A DNA stretch of 64,000 nt, taken from the NCBI GenBank assembly GCA_964657395.1, contig CAZZUX010000006.1, positions 1 through 64,000 of the forward strand. The letters are read 5' to 3'. Below the pieces are notes generated by a model, which had not been told where the DNA came from, ran no database searches, and saw only the letters and a list, made by a program, of their open reading frames with translations. Position numbers and translations under genes: made by a program. This document shows positions 43,741-52,856 of the stretch, piece by piece (the first letter of the stretch is position 1; every line of letters begins with the position of its first letter). The stretch is from G963692885 sp964657395 (lineage in GTDB: Bacteria > Acidobacteriota > Terriglobia > Terriglobales > Acidobacteriaceae).

Positions 43741-43782
43741 CTACGCCCGTACGGCCAGTACCTACGCCCGTACGGTCAGGAC
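43741..43782. repeat. 21-bp tandem duplication at the end of the alcohol dehydrogenase gene
   Basis: Two adjacent 21-bp copies (43741-43761 and 43762-43782), differing at two positions. On the minus strand the second copy encodes VLTVRA and the stop of the dehydrogenase; the first repeats it as VLAVRA plus stop, after the gene has ended. Confidence 0.7.
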
Positions 43783-44823
43783 TACGCGGAATCTTGCTTT
43801 GCCGCTCATCATGCGGTCGTAGGCTTCGGCTGCTTTCTCGAGTGGATACTCTTCGATGCTGGCTTTTACTCCCTGAAGCGCGCTGAACTTCAACGTGTCT
43901 TCCGAGTCGATAGCGGTGCCGCTTGGCCAGCCGTGGACGGAACGCCGCTGCATGATGAGTGCTACGGGCGAAACCTTGATCGGCTCTGGCGATACGCCAA
44001 CGACGACCAGTTCGCCCGCATAGCCAAGGCCTTCGATCGCAGCAGACATGGCGTCGGCATTCGTTACGGTTGCAAGGATCAGCCGCGCGCCGCCGAGTGC
44101 CATGAGTGCCTTGCCGACGTCTTCCCTCGAGCTGTCGATGTAATGATGCGCGCCCAGCTCTTTGGCCAGCGGAGCCTTGTCTTCGCCGCGGGCGATGGCA
44201 ACCACTTCAAAGCCCATCTTGGCGGCGTACTGCACGCCGAGGTGCCCGAGGCCACCAATGCCGAGGATCGCGACCAGGTCGCCGGCCTTGGCGTTGCTGT
44301 TGCGAATGGCGTTGAAGGTGGTGATACCGGCGCAGAGCAGTGGAGCGGATTCGATGCTGTCCAGTGATTCAGGTACCAGGGCGAGTGCTTCGGCGGGAGC
44401 GATGACGTATTCGGCATAGCCGCCGTCGTAGGTGATGCCGGGGATGCTGGCATTCTGACACGCAACCAGGTCGCCGCGCCGGCAAGGCTCACAGATGCCG
44501 CAATGGCCGCCATACCAGCCCAGGCCAACGCGCTGGCCAATTTTCCAGGGCTTCACTCCGTCGCCGATTGCGTCCACCAGGCCGATGATCTCGTGGCCCG
44601 GAACGCGGGGATACTGGATAGGAAAGATGCCTTCCTTGGTGATGGAGTCGCTATGGCAGACACCGCAGGCCTGCACGCGGATGCGGACATGCTGCGCAGG
44701 TGGCCGGAGGATGGGTCGCGTCACCAGTTCAAAGGGGGCGCCGGCTTTCGGCACTTGTGCGACACGCATGGTAGCGCCGGATTGGAGGGTATCGCCAGGC
44801 TGCGCGGCTTCTTGAATACTCAT
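43762..44823 (-). CDS. Zinc-dependent alcohol dehydrogenase
   Basis: A 353-aa medium-chain dehydrogenase. The catalytic zinc Cys is C56 in CGVCHSD, with GHEIIG as the next zinc-site segment. The structural zinc loop CGICEPCRRGDLVAC has its four Cys. The NAD(P)-binding fold is GIGGLGHLGVQYAAKMG. It resembles the AdhA/propanol-preferring group; substrate and cofactor preference are not settled by the sequence. It is a single gene, with the repeat element downstream and the tRNA upstream on the opposite strand. Confidence 0.9.
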   Translation of the reverse strand: MSIQEAAQPGDTLQSGATMRVAQVPKAGAPFELVTRPILRPPAQHVRIRVQACGVCHSDSITKEGIFPIQYPRVPGHEIIGLVDAIGDGVKPWKIGQRVGLGWYGGHCGICEPCRRGDLVACQNASIPGITYDGGYAEYVIAPAEALALVPESLDSIESAPLLCAGITTFNAIRNSNAKAGDLVAILGIGGLGHLGVQYAAKMGFEVVAIARGEDKAPLAKELGAHHYIDSSREDVGKALMALGGARLILATVTNADAMSAAIEGLGYAGELVVVGVSPEPIKVSPVALIMQRRSVHGWPSGTAIDSEDTLKFSALQGVKASIEEYPLEKAAEAYDRMMSGKARFRVVLTVRA

Positions 44824-44948
44824 GATCTTTGTCCTTTGTGGGAGCAGAATGATGGGCTCAGCTCTTCAGATGCCGCGGGACGTTACAGGATGCGGAGATA
44901 GAAGACAGCAGTGGAGACGGCCATGGGGTCGTAGTATCCTGTCAGTGG

Positions 44949-45025
44949 GCACCCGTAGCTCAGCTGGATAGAGCATTCGCCTCCGAAGCGAAGGGTCAGA
45001 AGTTCGAATCTTCTCGGGTGCACCA
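44949..45025 (+). tRNA. tRNA-Arg (CCG)
   Basis: A complete cloverleaf of 77 nt. The acceptor stem is GCACCCG / CGGGTGC and the D arm carries AGCTCAGCTGGATAGAGC. The anticodon loop is CTCCGAA with anticodon CCG, reading CGG. The T loop is TTCGAAT. The CCA end is encoded (45023-45025). It lies between the dehydrogenase and the MFS transporter. Confidence 0.97.
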
Positions 45026-45045
45026 TCTTCCTTCACTGCATGTTT

Positions 45046-46503
45046 CTATTTTGCTGGCGACTCCAGCAGAGATGCCACTCTCTCCACGCTGGAGCGCGAC
45101 CAGGCTGTGTTGGCGATCCAGCCAAGCAGCATGACGATGAATCCGCAGACGGTCATAATCCACCAGATGGGATGCGTAGCCTCTGTAAAGTTTGCGCTTG
45201 CGCGGCCTGCGCTGACGACTGTTCCTGCGACGGCTACGCCCAGGGCGGCTCCTACCTGCCGCGAGGTGGATGCGATGGCCGCGGCTACTCCTGCCTGCGC
45301 CAGCGGCATACCGGCGACAGCATTGTTGGTGATAGCGGGATTGACCATGCCGAGGCCGATGCCGAACAGTGCGTAGGCTGCGAGCAAAACGAAGAGCGGC
45401 GTAGTGATGGTGAGGCTGGTGAGCAGAAGCGTGCTGAGCATAAAGCCGGCACCGGAAGCGATCAGCGATGGACGCGTTCCGTAATTAGCGACCAGCCTGC
45501 CTGAGAGCGGCGAACAGACCATCATCGTGGCAGCCAATGGCAATGTGCAAAGGCCGGTATGAAAGGCGGAATAGCCGCGGCCTCGCTGGAGGTACAGCGC
45601 ATTCAGGAACAGGAAGCCTGCGAACGACGCGAAGGCGCACAGGCCGAGCAACGTGGCGCTGCTGAAGGGTACGCTGCGGAAGAAGCGCAGGTCGACGAGT
45701 GGTTCTTTCTGCCGCGGTTCATACAGTAGGAAGGCAGCCAGCGAAACGGCGGAGGCAATGAGGATGCCGACGATGAGCGGCGAAGACCAGCCATGATGCC
45801 TGCCGTCAATGACGGCGTACGTCAGCGTGGTGAGTCCGGCGAAGACCAGCAGCTGGCCGACCGGGTCAAAGGCACGTGTCCTTGCCGCCCTGGATTCAGG
45901 GACGAACATGGCTGCCAGCACGACGGCGACGATCCCGAGCGGCAGGTTGATCCAGAAGATGGAGCGCCAGCCAACGGTTTGTGTCAGTGCCCCGCCAAGC
46001 AGGGGGCCAAGCGCGAACGATACACCGCCGACTGCGCCCCAGATGCCGACGGCGCGGGCGCGATCCTTCGGCTCCGTGAAGACGTTCGCAACGATCGACA
46101 GGGCGACGGGATTCAGCATGGAAGCGCCCAGCCCCTGCACCGCGCGGTAGGCCACCAGCTGGCCGATGGTGTGTGCCATGCTGCAGAGGAAAGATCCTGC
46201 GATGAAAAGGCTGAGGCCGATCTGGAAGACGCGCCGGCGTCCGAAGCGATCGGACATGGCGCCGGACAGCATGAGCAGACTCGCGACGACGAGCGTGTAA
46301 GCGTCCATGATCCATTGGAGTCCGGCAAGGCTCGCGTGCAGATCTTTCTGGATTGCGGGCAGCGCCACGTTCACGATGGTGACGTCCATGCCGACCAGCA
46401 GCAGGCTCATGCAGCAGATGCCGAGGATCACGTCTGGGTGAACAGCTCGACGCTGTGCGAGGCCCGCGTCTGCCTCCAGCGTGGTTCCCGGATCATGCGG
46501 CAT
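45046..46503 (-). CDS. MFS drug-efflux transporter (DHA2/EmrB type)
   Basis: A 485-aa proton-driven exporter with about 14 transmembrane helices. Marks are SLLLVGMDVTIVNVALPAIQ in helix 1, QWIMDAYTLVVASLLMLSGA, and the MFS loop SDRFGRRRVFQIGL. Mid-region TVGWRSIFWINLPLGIVAVV is typical of the EmrB/QacA group. ATG 46503 is preferred (GAGG upstream). It is divergent from a TetR regulator with a shared operator region, so it is probably repressed by it and induced by its substrate, which is unknown. Confidence 0.9.
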   Translation of the reverse strand: MPHDPGTTLEADAGLAQRRAVHPDVILGICCMSLLLVGMDVTIVNVALPAIQKDLHASLAGLQWIMDAYTLVVASLLMLSGAMSDRFGRRRVFQIGLSLFIAGSFLCSMAHTIGQLVAYRAVQGLGASMLNPVALSIVANVFTEPKDRARAVGIWGAVGGVSFALGPLLGGALTQTVGWRSIFWINLPLGIVAVVLAAMFVPESRAARTRAFDPVGQLLVFAGLTTLTYAVIDGRHHGWSSPLIVGILIASAVSLAAFLLYEPRQKEPLVDLRFFRSVPFSSATLLGLCAFASFAGFLFLNALYLQRGRGYSAFHTGLCTLPLAATMMVCSPLSGRLVANYGTRPSLIASGAGFMLSTLLLTSLTITTPLFVLLAAYALFGIGLGMVNPAITNNAVAGMPLAQAGVAAAIASTSRQVGAALGVAVAGTVVSAGRASANFTEATHPIWWIMTVCGFIVMLLGWIANTAWSRSSVERVASLLESPAK

Positions 46504-46541
46504 CAACAGACCTCGAAATTGACATCAAACCTTGTGGGCTT

Positions 46542-46563
46542 AAGTTGAGGATATCCTCAACTT
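46542..46563. promoter_or_regulatory. TetR operator, site 1 (22-bp perfect palindrome)
   Basis: Each half is AAGTTGAGGAT, giving a 22-bp exact inverted repeat with no spacer. It lies in the 83-bp space between the divergent MFS and TetR genes, a usual TetR-family arrangement. Confidence 0.8.
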
Positions 46564-46577
46564 GTCATCTGTCCTAA

Positions 46578-46599
46578 TATACGAGGGTGCCCTCAACTT
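46578..46599. promoter_or_regulatory. TetR operator, site 2 (imperfect)
   Basis: A second copy 36 bp from the first. Its right half (CCTCAACTT) is identical and its left half keeps GAGG. It overlaps the GTG start of the tetR gene (46587), so binding there would block its own transcription or initiation. Confidence 0.6.
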
Positions 46600-47216
46600 C
46601 TGCAAACCTGTCGCGCAGGAAACCTCAACAGGAGCGTGCCACGTTACGTCGTGCGAAATTTCTGGAAGTCGCGGCATGCCTGATTGGTGAAGATGGATTG
46701 GATGCAGTCACCATGACGGCGATTGCTGAACATGCGCAGGCATCCATAGGCACCCTCTATGATTACTTCCCCGATAAGCAGGCGATTGCCCAGGCACTGG
46801 CAGCGCACTATGCGGAAGAGGCAGACGAGTACTGGAAGCAGCTCCTCAAGGCTCCGTTGAAATTGAAGAAGGGTGCCATTGCCGATTTTTTTGTTCAAGA
46901 GGCGCTTGCCTTTGCGCAGGCGCGACCCGCGTATCTGGAGCTTTTCGGCGCTCACTTTGTGCATCCACGGTCGCCAATTGCCCGGCAACCGCTGCGGCGC
47001 ACGTTTGCTGACGCGCTTCGCAGACTGCACCCAAAGATGACAGCCGAACAGGCCTTTGTCAGTTCACAGATTGTCGTTGAACTGATCAAGGGACTTTTGA
47101 ATGTGCGTAAGCAGGTTGAACCAAGGAACCGGGGAGCCGTTACTGCGGAGTTCACGGGTCTTATGAGGTTTTATCTCAGCAGGATGTCGACTGACTGCGA
47201 TGCGGCTGAGCAGTAG
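46587..47216 (+). CDS. TetR-family transcriptional regulator
   Basis: A 209-aa repressor. The N-terminal helix-turn-helix is FLEVAACLIGEDGLDAVTMT, then AIAEHAQASIGTLYDYFPDK. The C-terminal ligand-binding region is variable. The only usable start is GTG 46587, with no spaced ribosome-binding site; TAATAT (46575-46580) ends seven bases before it, so the message may be leaderless. It is divergent from the MFS pump and probably controls it and itself. Confidence 0.9.
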   Translation: MPSTSANLSRRKPQQERATLRRAKFLEVAACLIGEDGLDAVTMTAIAEHAQASIGTLYDYFPDKQAIAQALAAHYAEEADEYWKQLLKAPLKLKKGAIADFFVQEALAFAQARPAYLELFGAHFVHPRSPIARQPLRRTFADALRRLHPKMTAEQAFVSSQIVVELIKGLLNVRKQVEPRNRGAVTAEFTGLMRFYLSRMSTDCDAAEQ

Positions 47217-47682
47217 CGCCGCCACTTTGCGGCTCGCTTCGACGTCTTTCTTTTGCACTCTTTGTCGCTCTTGCTCTTGCGGCACGCGTGATGGTGTCTA
47301 CCGTCCGTTCTTTCCGTACTATGTCAGATCAGCTTCGCGCACAGAGCCAGGACATCGCCACATCATCGGGTGAAGCTTGCAGCCAGTTCGCAGGCGGGAT
47401 GTGTATCGCGTGAAGAGCTTGATTGATGCTGTTGATCTGAACAGCCGGAGCCAGAGTCAGGGAGATCGTTCGGGCCATGTCACTGATGGAACAGGTCACT
47501 CAGAACGTCGAGGCACGACTAAGGACGGCCGACGGAAGAAGTAGATAGCCGAGGGAGGCATACACTGATCCCAAGACTCAGATGCGGGTGCCTGTCAAAC
47601 CCGGACAAACCGTTCGGATTGAGGCACATGCTGCCAGCGCAGCCGATTGCGATGTCAAGCATCTAACGAATCGAGGGGTGAT
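47217..47682. other. Intergenic region, no gene seen
   Basis: 466 bp between tetR and msrA. A 5-bp GCCGC/GCGGC hairpin with a T-rich tail (47218-47233 onward) may end tetR. The rest has no frame with a good start or a recognisable product, no repeat and no tRNA. It could be decayed sequence. Confidence 0.5.
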
Positions 47683-48153
47683 ATGGAAAAAGCTACATTT
47701 GGAGCTGGGTGCTTCTGGGGGGTAGAGGCGCGTTTCGGCCAGATACCCGGTGTAACAGAGACCGCGGTCGGCTACGAAGGCGGCCAGTTGGAGCGACCGA
47801 CTTACAAGGATGTGTGCACGGACCGCACCGGCCATGCAGAAGTCGTCGAACTGGATTTCGATCCGTCGAAGGTGAGCTACGAGACGATCGTGAAGGCGTT
47901 CTTCGAATTGCACGATCCCACCACGCTGAATCGTCAGGGGCCTGATTATGGACATCAGTATCGCAGCGCAATCTTCTTCCACTCAGCCGAGCAGGAGCAG
48001 ACAGCACGAAAAGTGATTGAGGAGTTGACGGCTTCGAAACGGTTCAGTCGCCCGATTGTGACAGAAGTCGTTCCCGCGAAGACGTTCTGGAGAGCGGAAG
48101 AGTATCACCAGAAATACCTGGAGAAGCGTGGCGCTGTCAGCTGCCACATTTGA
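47683..48153 (+). CDS. msrA: Peptide-methionine (S)-S-oxide reductase
   Basis: A 156-aa repair enzyme that reduces methionine-S-sulfoxide. The catalytic Cys10 is in GAGCFWGVEARF. GYEGGQLERPTYKDVCTDRT and GPDYGHQYRSAIFFHS are conserved, and a C-terminal Cys (AVSCHI) can act in resolution. ATG 47683 gives the family start, with GAGGGG four bases upstream; an earlier in-frame start at 47647 would add an unrelated leader. Confidence 0.95.
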   Translation: MEKATFGAGCFWGVEARFGQIPGVTETAVGYEGGQLERPTYKDVCTDRTGHAEVVELDFDPSKVSYETIVKAFFELHDPTTLNRQGPDYGHQYRSAIFFHSAEQEQTARKVIEELTASKRFSRPIVTEVVPAKTFWRAEEYHQKYLEKRGAVSCHI

Positions 48154-48163
48154 CCCCAGACAG

Positions 48164-48189
48164 AAGGGCCGCCTGCTTAGCGGCCCTTT
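48164..48189. terminator. Bidirectional terminator between msrA and rluB
   Basis: AAGGGCCGC (48164-48172), 7-base loop, GCGGCCCTT (48180-48188): a 9-bp perfect stem, with AA before it and T after it, so it can act on both strands. On the minus strand it includes the stop codon of rluB (48177-48179), so the final codons of rluB lie inside the hairpin. Confidence 0.75.
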
Positions 48190-49139
48190 GTTTTCTTCAG
48201 AGCGCTGCCGAAGCGCGGTACCTGCTTCTTAGGACCTGACTTGATGCCGGGGCGCACGCGCTTTTTAAGCGGCTTCTTTTTCGGCGGCGGCAGCACAGTT
48301 GATTCCATTTTCTGCAGCCGCTTCTTCGGACGATTAACAAGTGATGCGGGCCTGGGTGCAGGCGCGCCTGGTTGAGGAGCCTTTCGTTTTGAAGCCTTGG
48401 TCAGCAGAAAGATCTCGCGTTCTGTCAGTTCCCGAAACTCGCCTGGTTCGACGTCCAGAACCAATGGTCCGTAGCCGACGCGGCGAATTTTTTCGACATG
48501 ATGTCCAATTTCTTCAAAGAGCTTGCGGATCTGCCGGTTGCGACCTTCGGTCAGAATGACTTCGTACCAGGGATTGTCGGCTTCACGCACCAGGGTGAGC
48601 TTCACAGGTTCTGACAGAACGCGGCCCTCACGCGTTCCTGGCTTTCCACGCTCGATCATGATGCCGCGGCGAATCTGTTCCAGCTTGTTCTCCGCCGGAA
48701 CACCAGAAACCTTCACCAGGTAGGTTTTCTCGACCTTTGCCGAAGCGCGTGTCAAACCATTTGTCAGCTCGCCATCGTTGGTGACCAGGAGCAGGCCTTC
48801 GCTCTCGAAGTCGAGTCTTCCGACGGGAAAGACGCGTACCCCGGAGCGCTCGAAATACTGAGCGACCGTGGCGCGATGCTGCGGATCGGACACGGTGGTG
48901 ACAATCCCCTTCGGCTTATTGAGCATGAAGTAGCGGTGCTTCTCCGGCCCGTGCAACAACCGGTTATCAACACGGATGTGGTCCTTATTGGGATCGGCTT
49001 TTGTGCCCAGTTCTTTTACTACTTTGCCATTCAGCTGCACGCGGCCGTCCAGGATCAGTTCTTCCGCCTTGCGGCGCGAGGCCACTCCGGCTGCTGCGAT
49101 GATCTTCTGCAGACGCTGCAGCTTGTCTTCACCGGCCAT
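48177..49139 (-). CDS. rluB: 23S rRNA pseudouridine synthase RluB-type
   Basis: A 320-aa protein of the RsuA/RluB family with an N-terminal S4 domain (LQKIIAAAGVASRRKAEELI) and catalytic Asp110 in VGRLDFESEGLLLVTNDGEL. It probably makes a pseudouridine in 23S rRNA helix 90. A 70-residue basic tail (KKKPLKKRVRPGIKSGPKKQ) is longer than in E. coli. Its ATG shares one base with the scpB stop (TGATG), so the two are coupled. Confidence 0.9.
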   Translation of the reverse strand: MAGEDKLQRLQKIIAAAGVASRRKAEELILDGRVQLNGKVVKELGTKADPNKDHIRVDNRLLHGPEKHRYFMLNKPKGIVTTVSDPQHRATVAQYFERSGVRVFPVGRLDFESEGLLLVTNDGELTNGLTRASAKVEKTYLVKVSGVPAENKLEQIRRGIMIERGKPGTREGRVLSEPVKLTLVREADNPWYEVILTEGRNRQIRKLFEEIGHHVEKIRRVGYGPLVLDVEPGEFRELTEREIFLLTKASKRKAPQPGAPAPRPASLVNRPKKRLQKMESTVLPPPKKKPLKKRVRPGIKSGPKKQVPRFGSALKKTKGR

Positions 49140-50158
49140 CAGTGATCCTCCTGTATTGCTGCGGACTGCGGTTGTTGTTCGGAGGCGGAATCCTGCTCAA
49201 TCTGCGATTCGGTTGCCGGCGACTCTTCAGGAGCTGACGTCTCAGGGGCCGGGGTGTCAGGGACAGGTACTTCTTCCAAGGGAAGCGAAGAGGCGCAGTC
49301 GCCGGCTGCGGGTTCGATGCCGGCTTTCTCGTGCATGGAGTCTGCTTCGATCGCGTCACTCTCGGCAAGCTCGCCGGCCATCTTCTCGAATTCTTCCATG
49401 GATGGCAGTTCGGCGACATCTTTCAGGCCGAAGCGCAGCAGGAATTCTTTCGTGGTTTTATAGAGAATCGGTCGTCCAATCACTTGTTTCCGGCCCGCCG
49501 TGGTGACCAGCTTTCTACTGATAAGGCTGGCGAGTACGCCGCCGGAATCGACGCCACGAATCTCTGCAATTTCCGGTGCTGTTACTGGCTGCTTGTAAGC
49601 AATGACCGCCAGCGTTTCGAGGGCCTGCAGCGACAGTTTCATAACCGGCTTCAGGCTTTTCACAAAGGCGCGGACAGCATCGTGATATTCGGGCTTGGTC
49701 GCCATCCGGAAGCCGCCGGCGATCTCTCGTATCTCGATGCCGCGATCCTGTGCGATGTAGTCGGTAATCAGTTCCTCGACGACGGCGCTCAGGTGCTGAC
49801 GCACTTCGCGGTCGCGCTGTCGCGCTGCACGTTTTGCGGCTGCATCCGAATCCACTACCACGCCAGTTGGTTCCTCTGGAGCTGCTGCAGTTTCTGCCAG
49901 CAACGGTGCCTGTTCGATGGCGGCGGTGTGGCCGTTTTCAGCCGGGCTTTCGCAAGGCAGATCCGCCATGGTGCCATCTGCATCGATGATCGTGACTTCA
50001 GAAGTTTCGATGGGATTGGCGTGTACCGGTTCATCCAGCAGCGGCAGCTCAGGGGAGGCAAAAGGAATATCGGCCGCGAAGATGGCGGCAAGCTGCGCGA
50101 GGGTGACGGGTTCTTCTGCCGCGTAGATGACGGCTTCGATCTTGGATTTCAGGCTCAT
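49139..50158 (-). CDS. scpB: Segregation and condensation protein B, with inserts
   Basis: A 339-aa kleisin-associated subunit of the SMC-ScpAB condensin. The two winged-helix parts are KSKIEAVIYAAEEPVTLAQL and TKPEYHDAVRAFVKSLKPVM, then LSLQALETLAVIAYKQPVTA PEIAEIRGVDSG. An acidic, Ala-rich insert of about 75 residues splits the first winged helix, and an acidic tail of about 90 residues follows. The start is ATG 50158 (MSLKSKIEAVIY). scpA is not adjacent, which is unusual; rluB is. Confidence 0.9.
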   Translation of the reverse strand: MSLKSKIEAVIYAAEEPVTLAQLAAIFAADIPFASPELPLLDEPVHANPIETSEVTIIDADGTMADLPCESPAENGHTAAIEQAPLLAETAAAPEEPTGVVVDSDAAAKRAARQRDREVRQHLSAVVEELITDYIAQDRGIEIREIAGGFRMATKPEYHDAVRAFVKSLKPVMKLSLQALETLAVIAYKQPVTAPEIAEIRGVDSGGVLASLISRKLVTTAGRKQVIGRPILYKTTKEFLLRFGLKDVAELPSMEEFEKMAGELAESDAIEADSMHEKAGIEPAAGDCASSLPLEEVPVPDTPAPETSAPEESPATESQIEQDSASEQQPQSAAIQEDH

Positions 50159-50372
50159 GGTTACGTAAATGGCAGTGGAAACAGCCTGCCCTGACCATAC
50201 TACCGGCTCTTCCCGGGCGGCGAAGACGATCCCGTCACCGTAAGCCCCGCCAGCCCGATAAAATGATTGCAGCATATTGTTCTGCCGGCTTGCGGTTGCG
50301 ATCCGACCATGGTTTGGAAAGGTCTCTAAAAATGCAAGTGAATCCGTGCACAGTTTCTCCTGGGGCTCGCCG

Positions 50373-51623
50373 ATGACACTCCTTCTACTTCAAATGACGA
50401 TTGTGCTGCTGGTTGCCCTCGGCTGCGGCTGGATTGCCCGAAAACTGGGTCAGTCCAGGGTCATTGGTGAAATCGTGGGCGGTATCCTCGTGGGCCCATC
50501 CGTCTTCGGACGCTTTGCTCCACATGCGGCGAAGACGATTTTTCCGGCAAGCTCGCTTGGATCCTTCGAAGTCCTGAGCACGATCGGGCTGATTCTTTTC
50601 CTGTTCCTGATCGGCAGTGAGCTTGATTATGCGCACCTGCGGCGCCAGCGGAAGACTGCTGTGTTTGCCAGCGCGATGAGTATCTTTTTTCCGTTCTTCA
50701 TGGCGGCGGTTGTTGCTCATTCCTTGCGAATCCGTTTCGCTCCGAATGGTATCGGCAGGGTGCCGTTTGTACTTTTTCTTGGAATCTCGATGAGCATCAC
50801 GGCCTTTCCGGTGCTGGCGAGGATCCTCGAAGAGCGCAAGCTACAGTCCACGCCGCTGGGCGCCACTGCGCTGATGTGTGCGGCTGTGGATGACGTGGCT
50901 GCATGGACGCTGCTGGCCTTCGCGTTGACGCTGCTGGGCGGCGGCGAACATGCGATGACCATGCCGATCCGCCTGCTGTGGCTCGGCCTTTATCTGCTGG
51001 TGATGCTTGGGGTAGTTGCCCCTCTGGGGCGCTGGCTGGTGCGGCGACAGAAATCGATGGGGCTCAGCTATGAACTGCTGGGCATCATCATCGCGGTGGT
51101 GCTGGGTTCCGCGGCAGCAACCGAGGCGATTGGCATTCATCCACTGTTTGGTGCTTTTATGGCGGGCCTGTGCTTCCCACGCATCGAACACTGGCAGGCA
51201 GCGGTACGCACGCGGCTCGACATGCTGGTCTCTGTTCTGCTGCTGCCGCTGTTCTTTGCTCTTACCGGCATGCGGACACGGCTGGACCTGCTGAGCGGAT
51301 CGAGGATCTGGCTGTGGACGGGGATCGTGCTGCTGGTGGCTGTAGCGGGCAAGATGGGTGGCGCGGTACTGGCTTCCCGTCTGACGGGTCAATCGTGGCG
51401 CAATGCGGTGGCACTGGGCGCGCTGCTGAATACACGCGGGCTGGTCGAGCTGATTGTCCTGAACATCGCTTACAACGCGCACGTCTTCTCGCCGACACTG
51501 TTCACGATGCTGGTGGTGATGGCGCTGGTGACAACTGCAATCACGACACCGATCCTGAACCTCATCGGGATCGCGGACAATGCCAAACAGTCGGAAGACC
51601 TGGCGCTGGTGGAAGCTGCATAA
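50373..51623 (+). CDS. Kef-type cation:proton antiporter (CPA2)
   Basis: A 416-aa integral membrane protein with about 12 helices. Marks are RKLGQSRVIGEIVGGILVGP and GLILFLFLIGSELDYAHLRR, MCAAVDDVAAWTLLAFALTL (with the Asp pair in the middle of the membrane) and HPLFGAFMAGLCFP. It lacks a C-terminal TrkA-N domain. Ion specificity (K+ or Na+) is not shown. ATG 50373 is preferred over an earlier in-frame start at 50277, which would add 32 soluble residues. Confidence 0.88.
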   Translation: MTLLLLQMTIVLLVALGCGWIARKLGQSRVIGEIVGGILVGPSVFGRFAPHAAKTIFPASSLGSFEVLSTIGLILFLFLIGSELDYAHLRRQRKTAVFASAMSIFFPFFMAAVVAHSLRIRFAPNGIGRVPFVLFLGISMSITAFPVLARILEERKLQSTPLGATALMCAAVDDVAAWTLLAFALTLLGGGEHAMTMPIRLLWLGLYLLVMLGVVAPLGRWLVRRQKSMGLSYELLGIIIAVVLGSAAATEAIGIHPLFGAFMAGLCFPRIEHWQAAVRTRLDMLVSVLLLPLFFALTGMRTRLDLLSGSRIWLWTGIVLLVAVAGKMGGAVLASRLTGQSWRNAVALGALLNTRGLVELIVLNIAYNAHVFSPTLFTMLVVMALVTTAITTPILNLIGIADNAKQSEDLALVEAA

Positions 51624-51626
51624 GGA

Positions 51627-52670
51627 TCACTGCGGCTCTTCGAGTTCCAGAGATGAAAATGGTGGAGTCTTCAGAGACTTCTCTGGCGCCGGCATGGGCC
51701 GCCAGGCATAGTTCCGGAAGGGCGTCTCCCCTCGTTTACGCCACCACAGGATCATCAGGATGGTGATGACAGCCAGCAGCGGAATTACCAGCAGGCTGCC
51801 TTCGGGCCCCGTGGATCCGCCGCTCCAGAGGGCCTTGCCGACGGGATGCTCTGCGTACAGGTGACCCTGCATGACCATGCCGCTGTCGGACGTTCCGTAG
51901 AAGTAAGACTCGCCCCAGTCCCACGCGGCATGGAATCCAAGAGCCCACCAGAGTGAACCTGTGTACCAGAGGCTGAGACAGAAAATTAAGCCGATGGCTC
52001 CGGCCGAGAAGAGGCCGACCGGTGTCTCTCCAGGATTGGTGCCGTGGATGAATCCAAACAAGAAGGAGAGCAGCAATGCTCCCCACCAGAAGCCTAGACC
52101 CCGCGTCAGCGTGAATTGAAGATAGCCGCGAAGCAGAGACTCTTCGAACAGGCCGACGATCAGAAAGAATCCTGCCCAGCCGAGCGCATCTGCCCAGAGT
52201 GCAGGGCCGTGCAGCATGCGGCCGTCCAGGCTGAGCAGACCTGCTTTCCAAAGCACCAGTACAAGAAAGGAGATGGCGAGAAATCCATAGAAAAGACCGC
52301 TGAGAAAACGAACAGTGCGGAATTGCCCCTCAAATCCGTAGGAGAATGGCGAGCGTCTTTCGACGCGAGACATGGCGAAGGTTGCGATGAGAGCGCCGGA
52401 GATCTGAACGCCTTCAACGATGTATGCGAAGACGAGGGTCACGGCGGACATAGTGCCGGACCGGTGCGCGCTTTGCAGCAGGGGATGAAGAAGCCAGCCT
52501 ACGAGCAGGTCGGCAGGAAGAAAGATGGCTATGAACAGAAGCGCACTCCATCCTGCGCGAAGACCTTGCGCGTTCAGGAAGAATGCGTGCGTGGTTAGCT
52601 TAGGCATCTCGTCGCGGAGTTCCTGACGAGGATCGTGGTCAAGATCGTTTGGAAAGTCAGCTTTGTTCAT
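51627..52670 (-). CDS. CPBP-family intramembrane metalloprotease
   Basis: A 347-aa protein with eight hydrophobic segments and the CPBP (Abi/Rce1-like) motifs: EESLLRGYLQF (EExxxR), then FGFIHG and HAAWDWGES. The Glu pair and His residues form the metal site. In eukaryotes Rce1 cleaves prenylated proteins; in bacteria roles are mostly unknown. It ends 3 bp from the convergent antiporter gene. Confidence 0.85.
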   Translation of the reverse strand: MNKADFPNDLDHDPRQELRDEMPKLTTHAFFLNAQGLRAGWSALLFIAIFLPADLLVGWLLHPLLQSAHRSGTMSAVTLVFAYIVEGVQISGALIATFAMSRVERRSPFSYGFEGQFRTVRFLSGLFYGFLAISFLVLVLWKAGLLSLDGRMLHGPALWADALGWAGFFLIVGLFEESLLRGYLQFTLTRGLGFWWGALLLSFLFGFIHGTNPGETPVGLFSAGAIGLIFCLSLWYTGSLWWALGFHAAWDWGESYFYGTSDSGMVMQGHLYAEHPVGKALWSGGSTGPEGSLLVIPLLAVITILMILWWRKRGETPFRNYAWRPMPAPEKSLKTPPFSSLELEEPQ

Positions 52671-52856
52671 GAGGAAGTTTGCAGCAGTGAGCCTTACCTG
52701 GATGAGGATGGTTCGTAAGAGCTTGCAGGTACAGGTAACAGGGTACCGTCAGCAGGAAGTTCAGGTGTCTTCCGAATCGAAGTTACAGACAAGTTCAGTG
52801 ATTCAGGCTGCTGCGGCAAGGGTACAATCTAGCTGCTATGGCGCGGTCGTTCAAGA

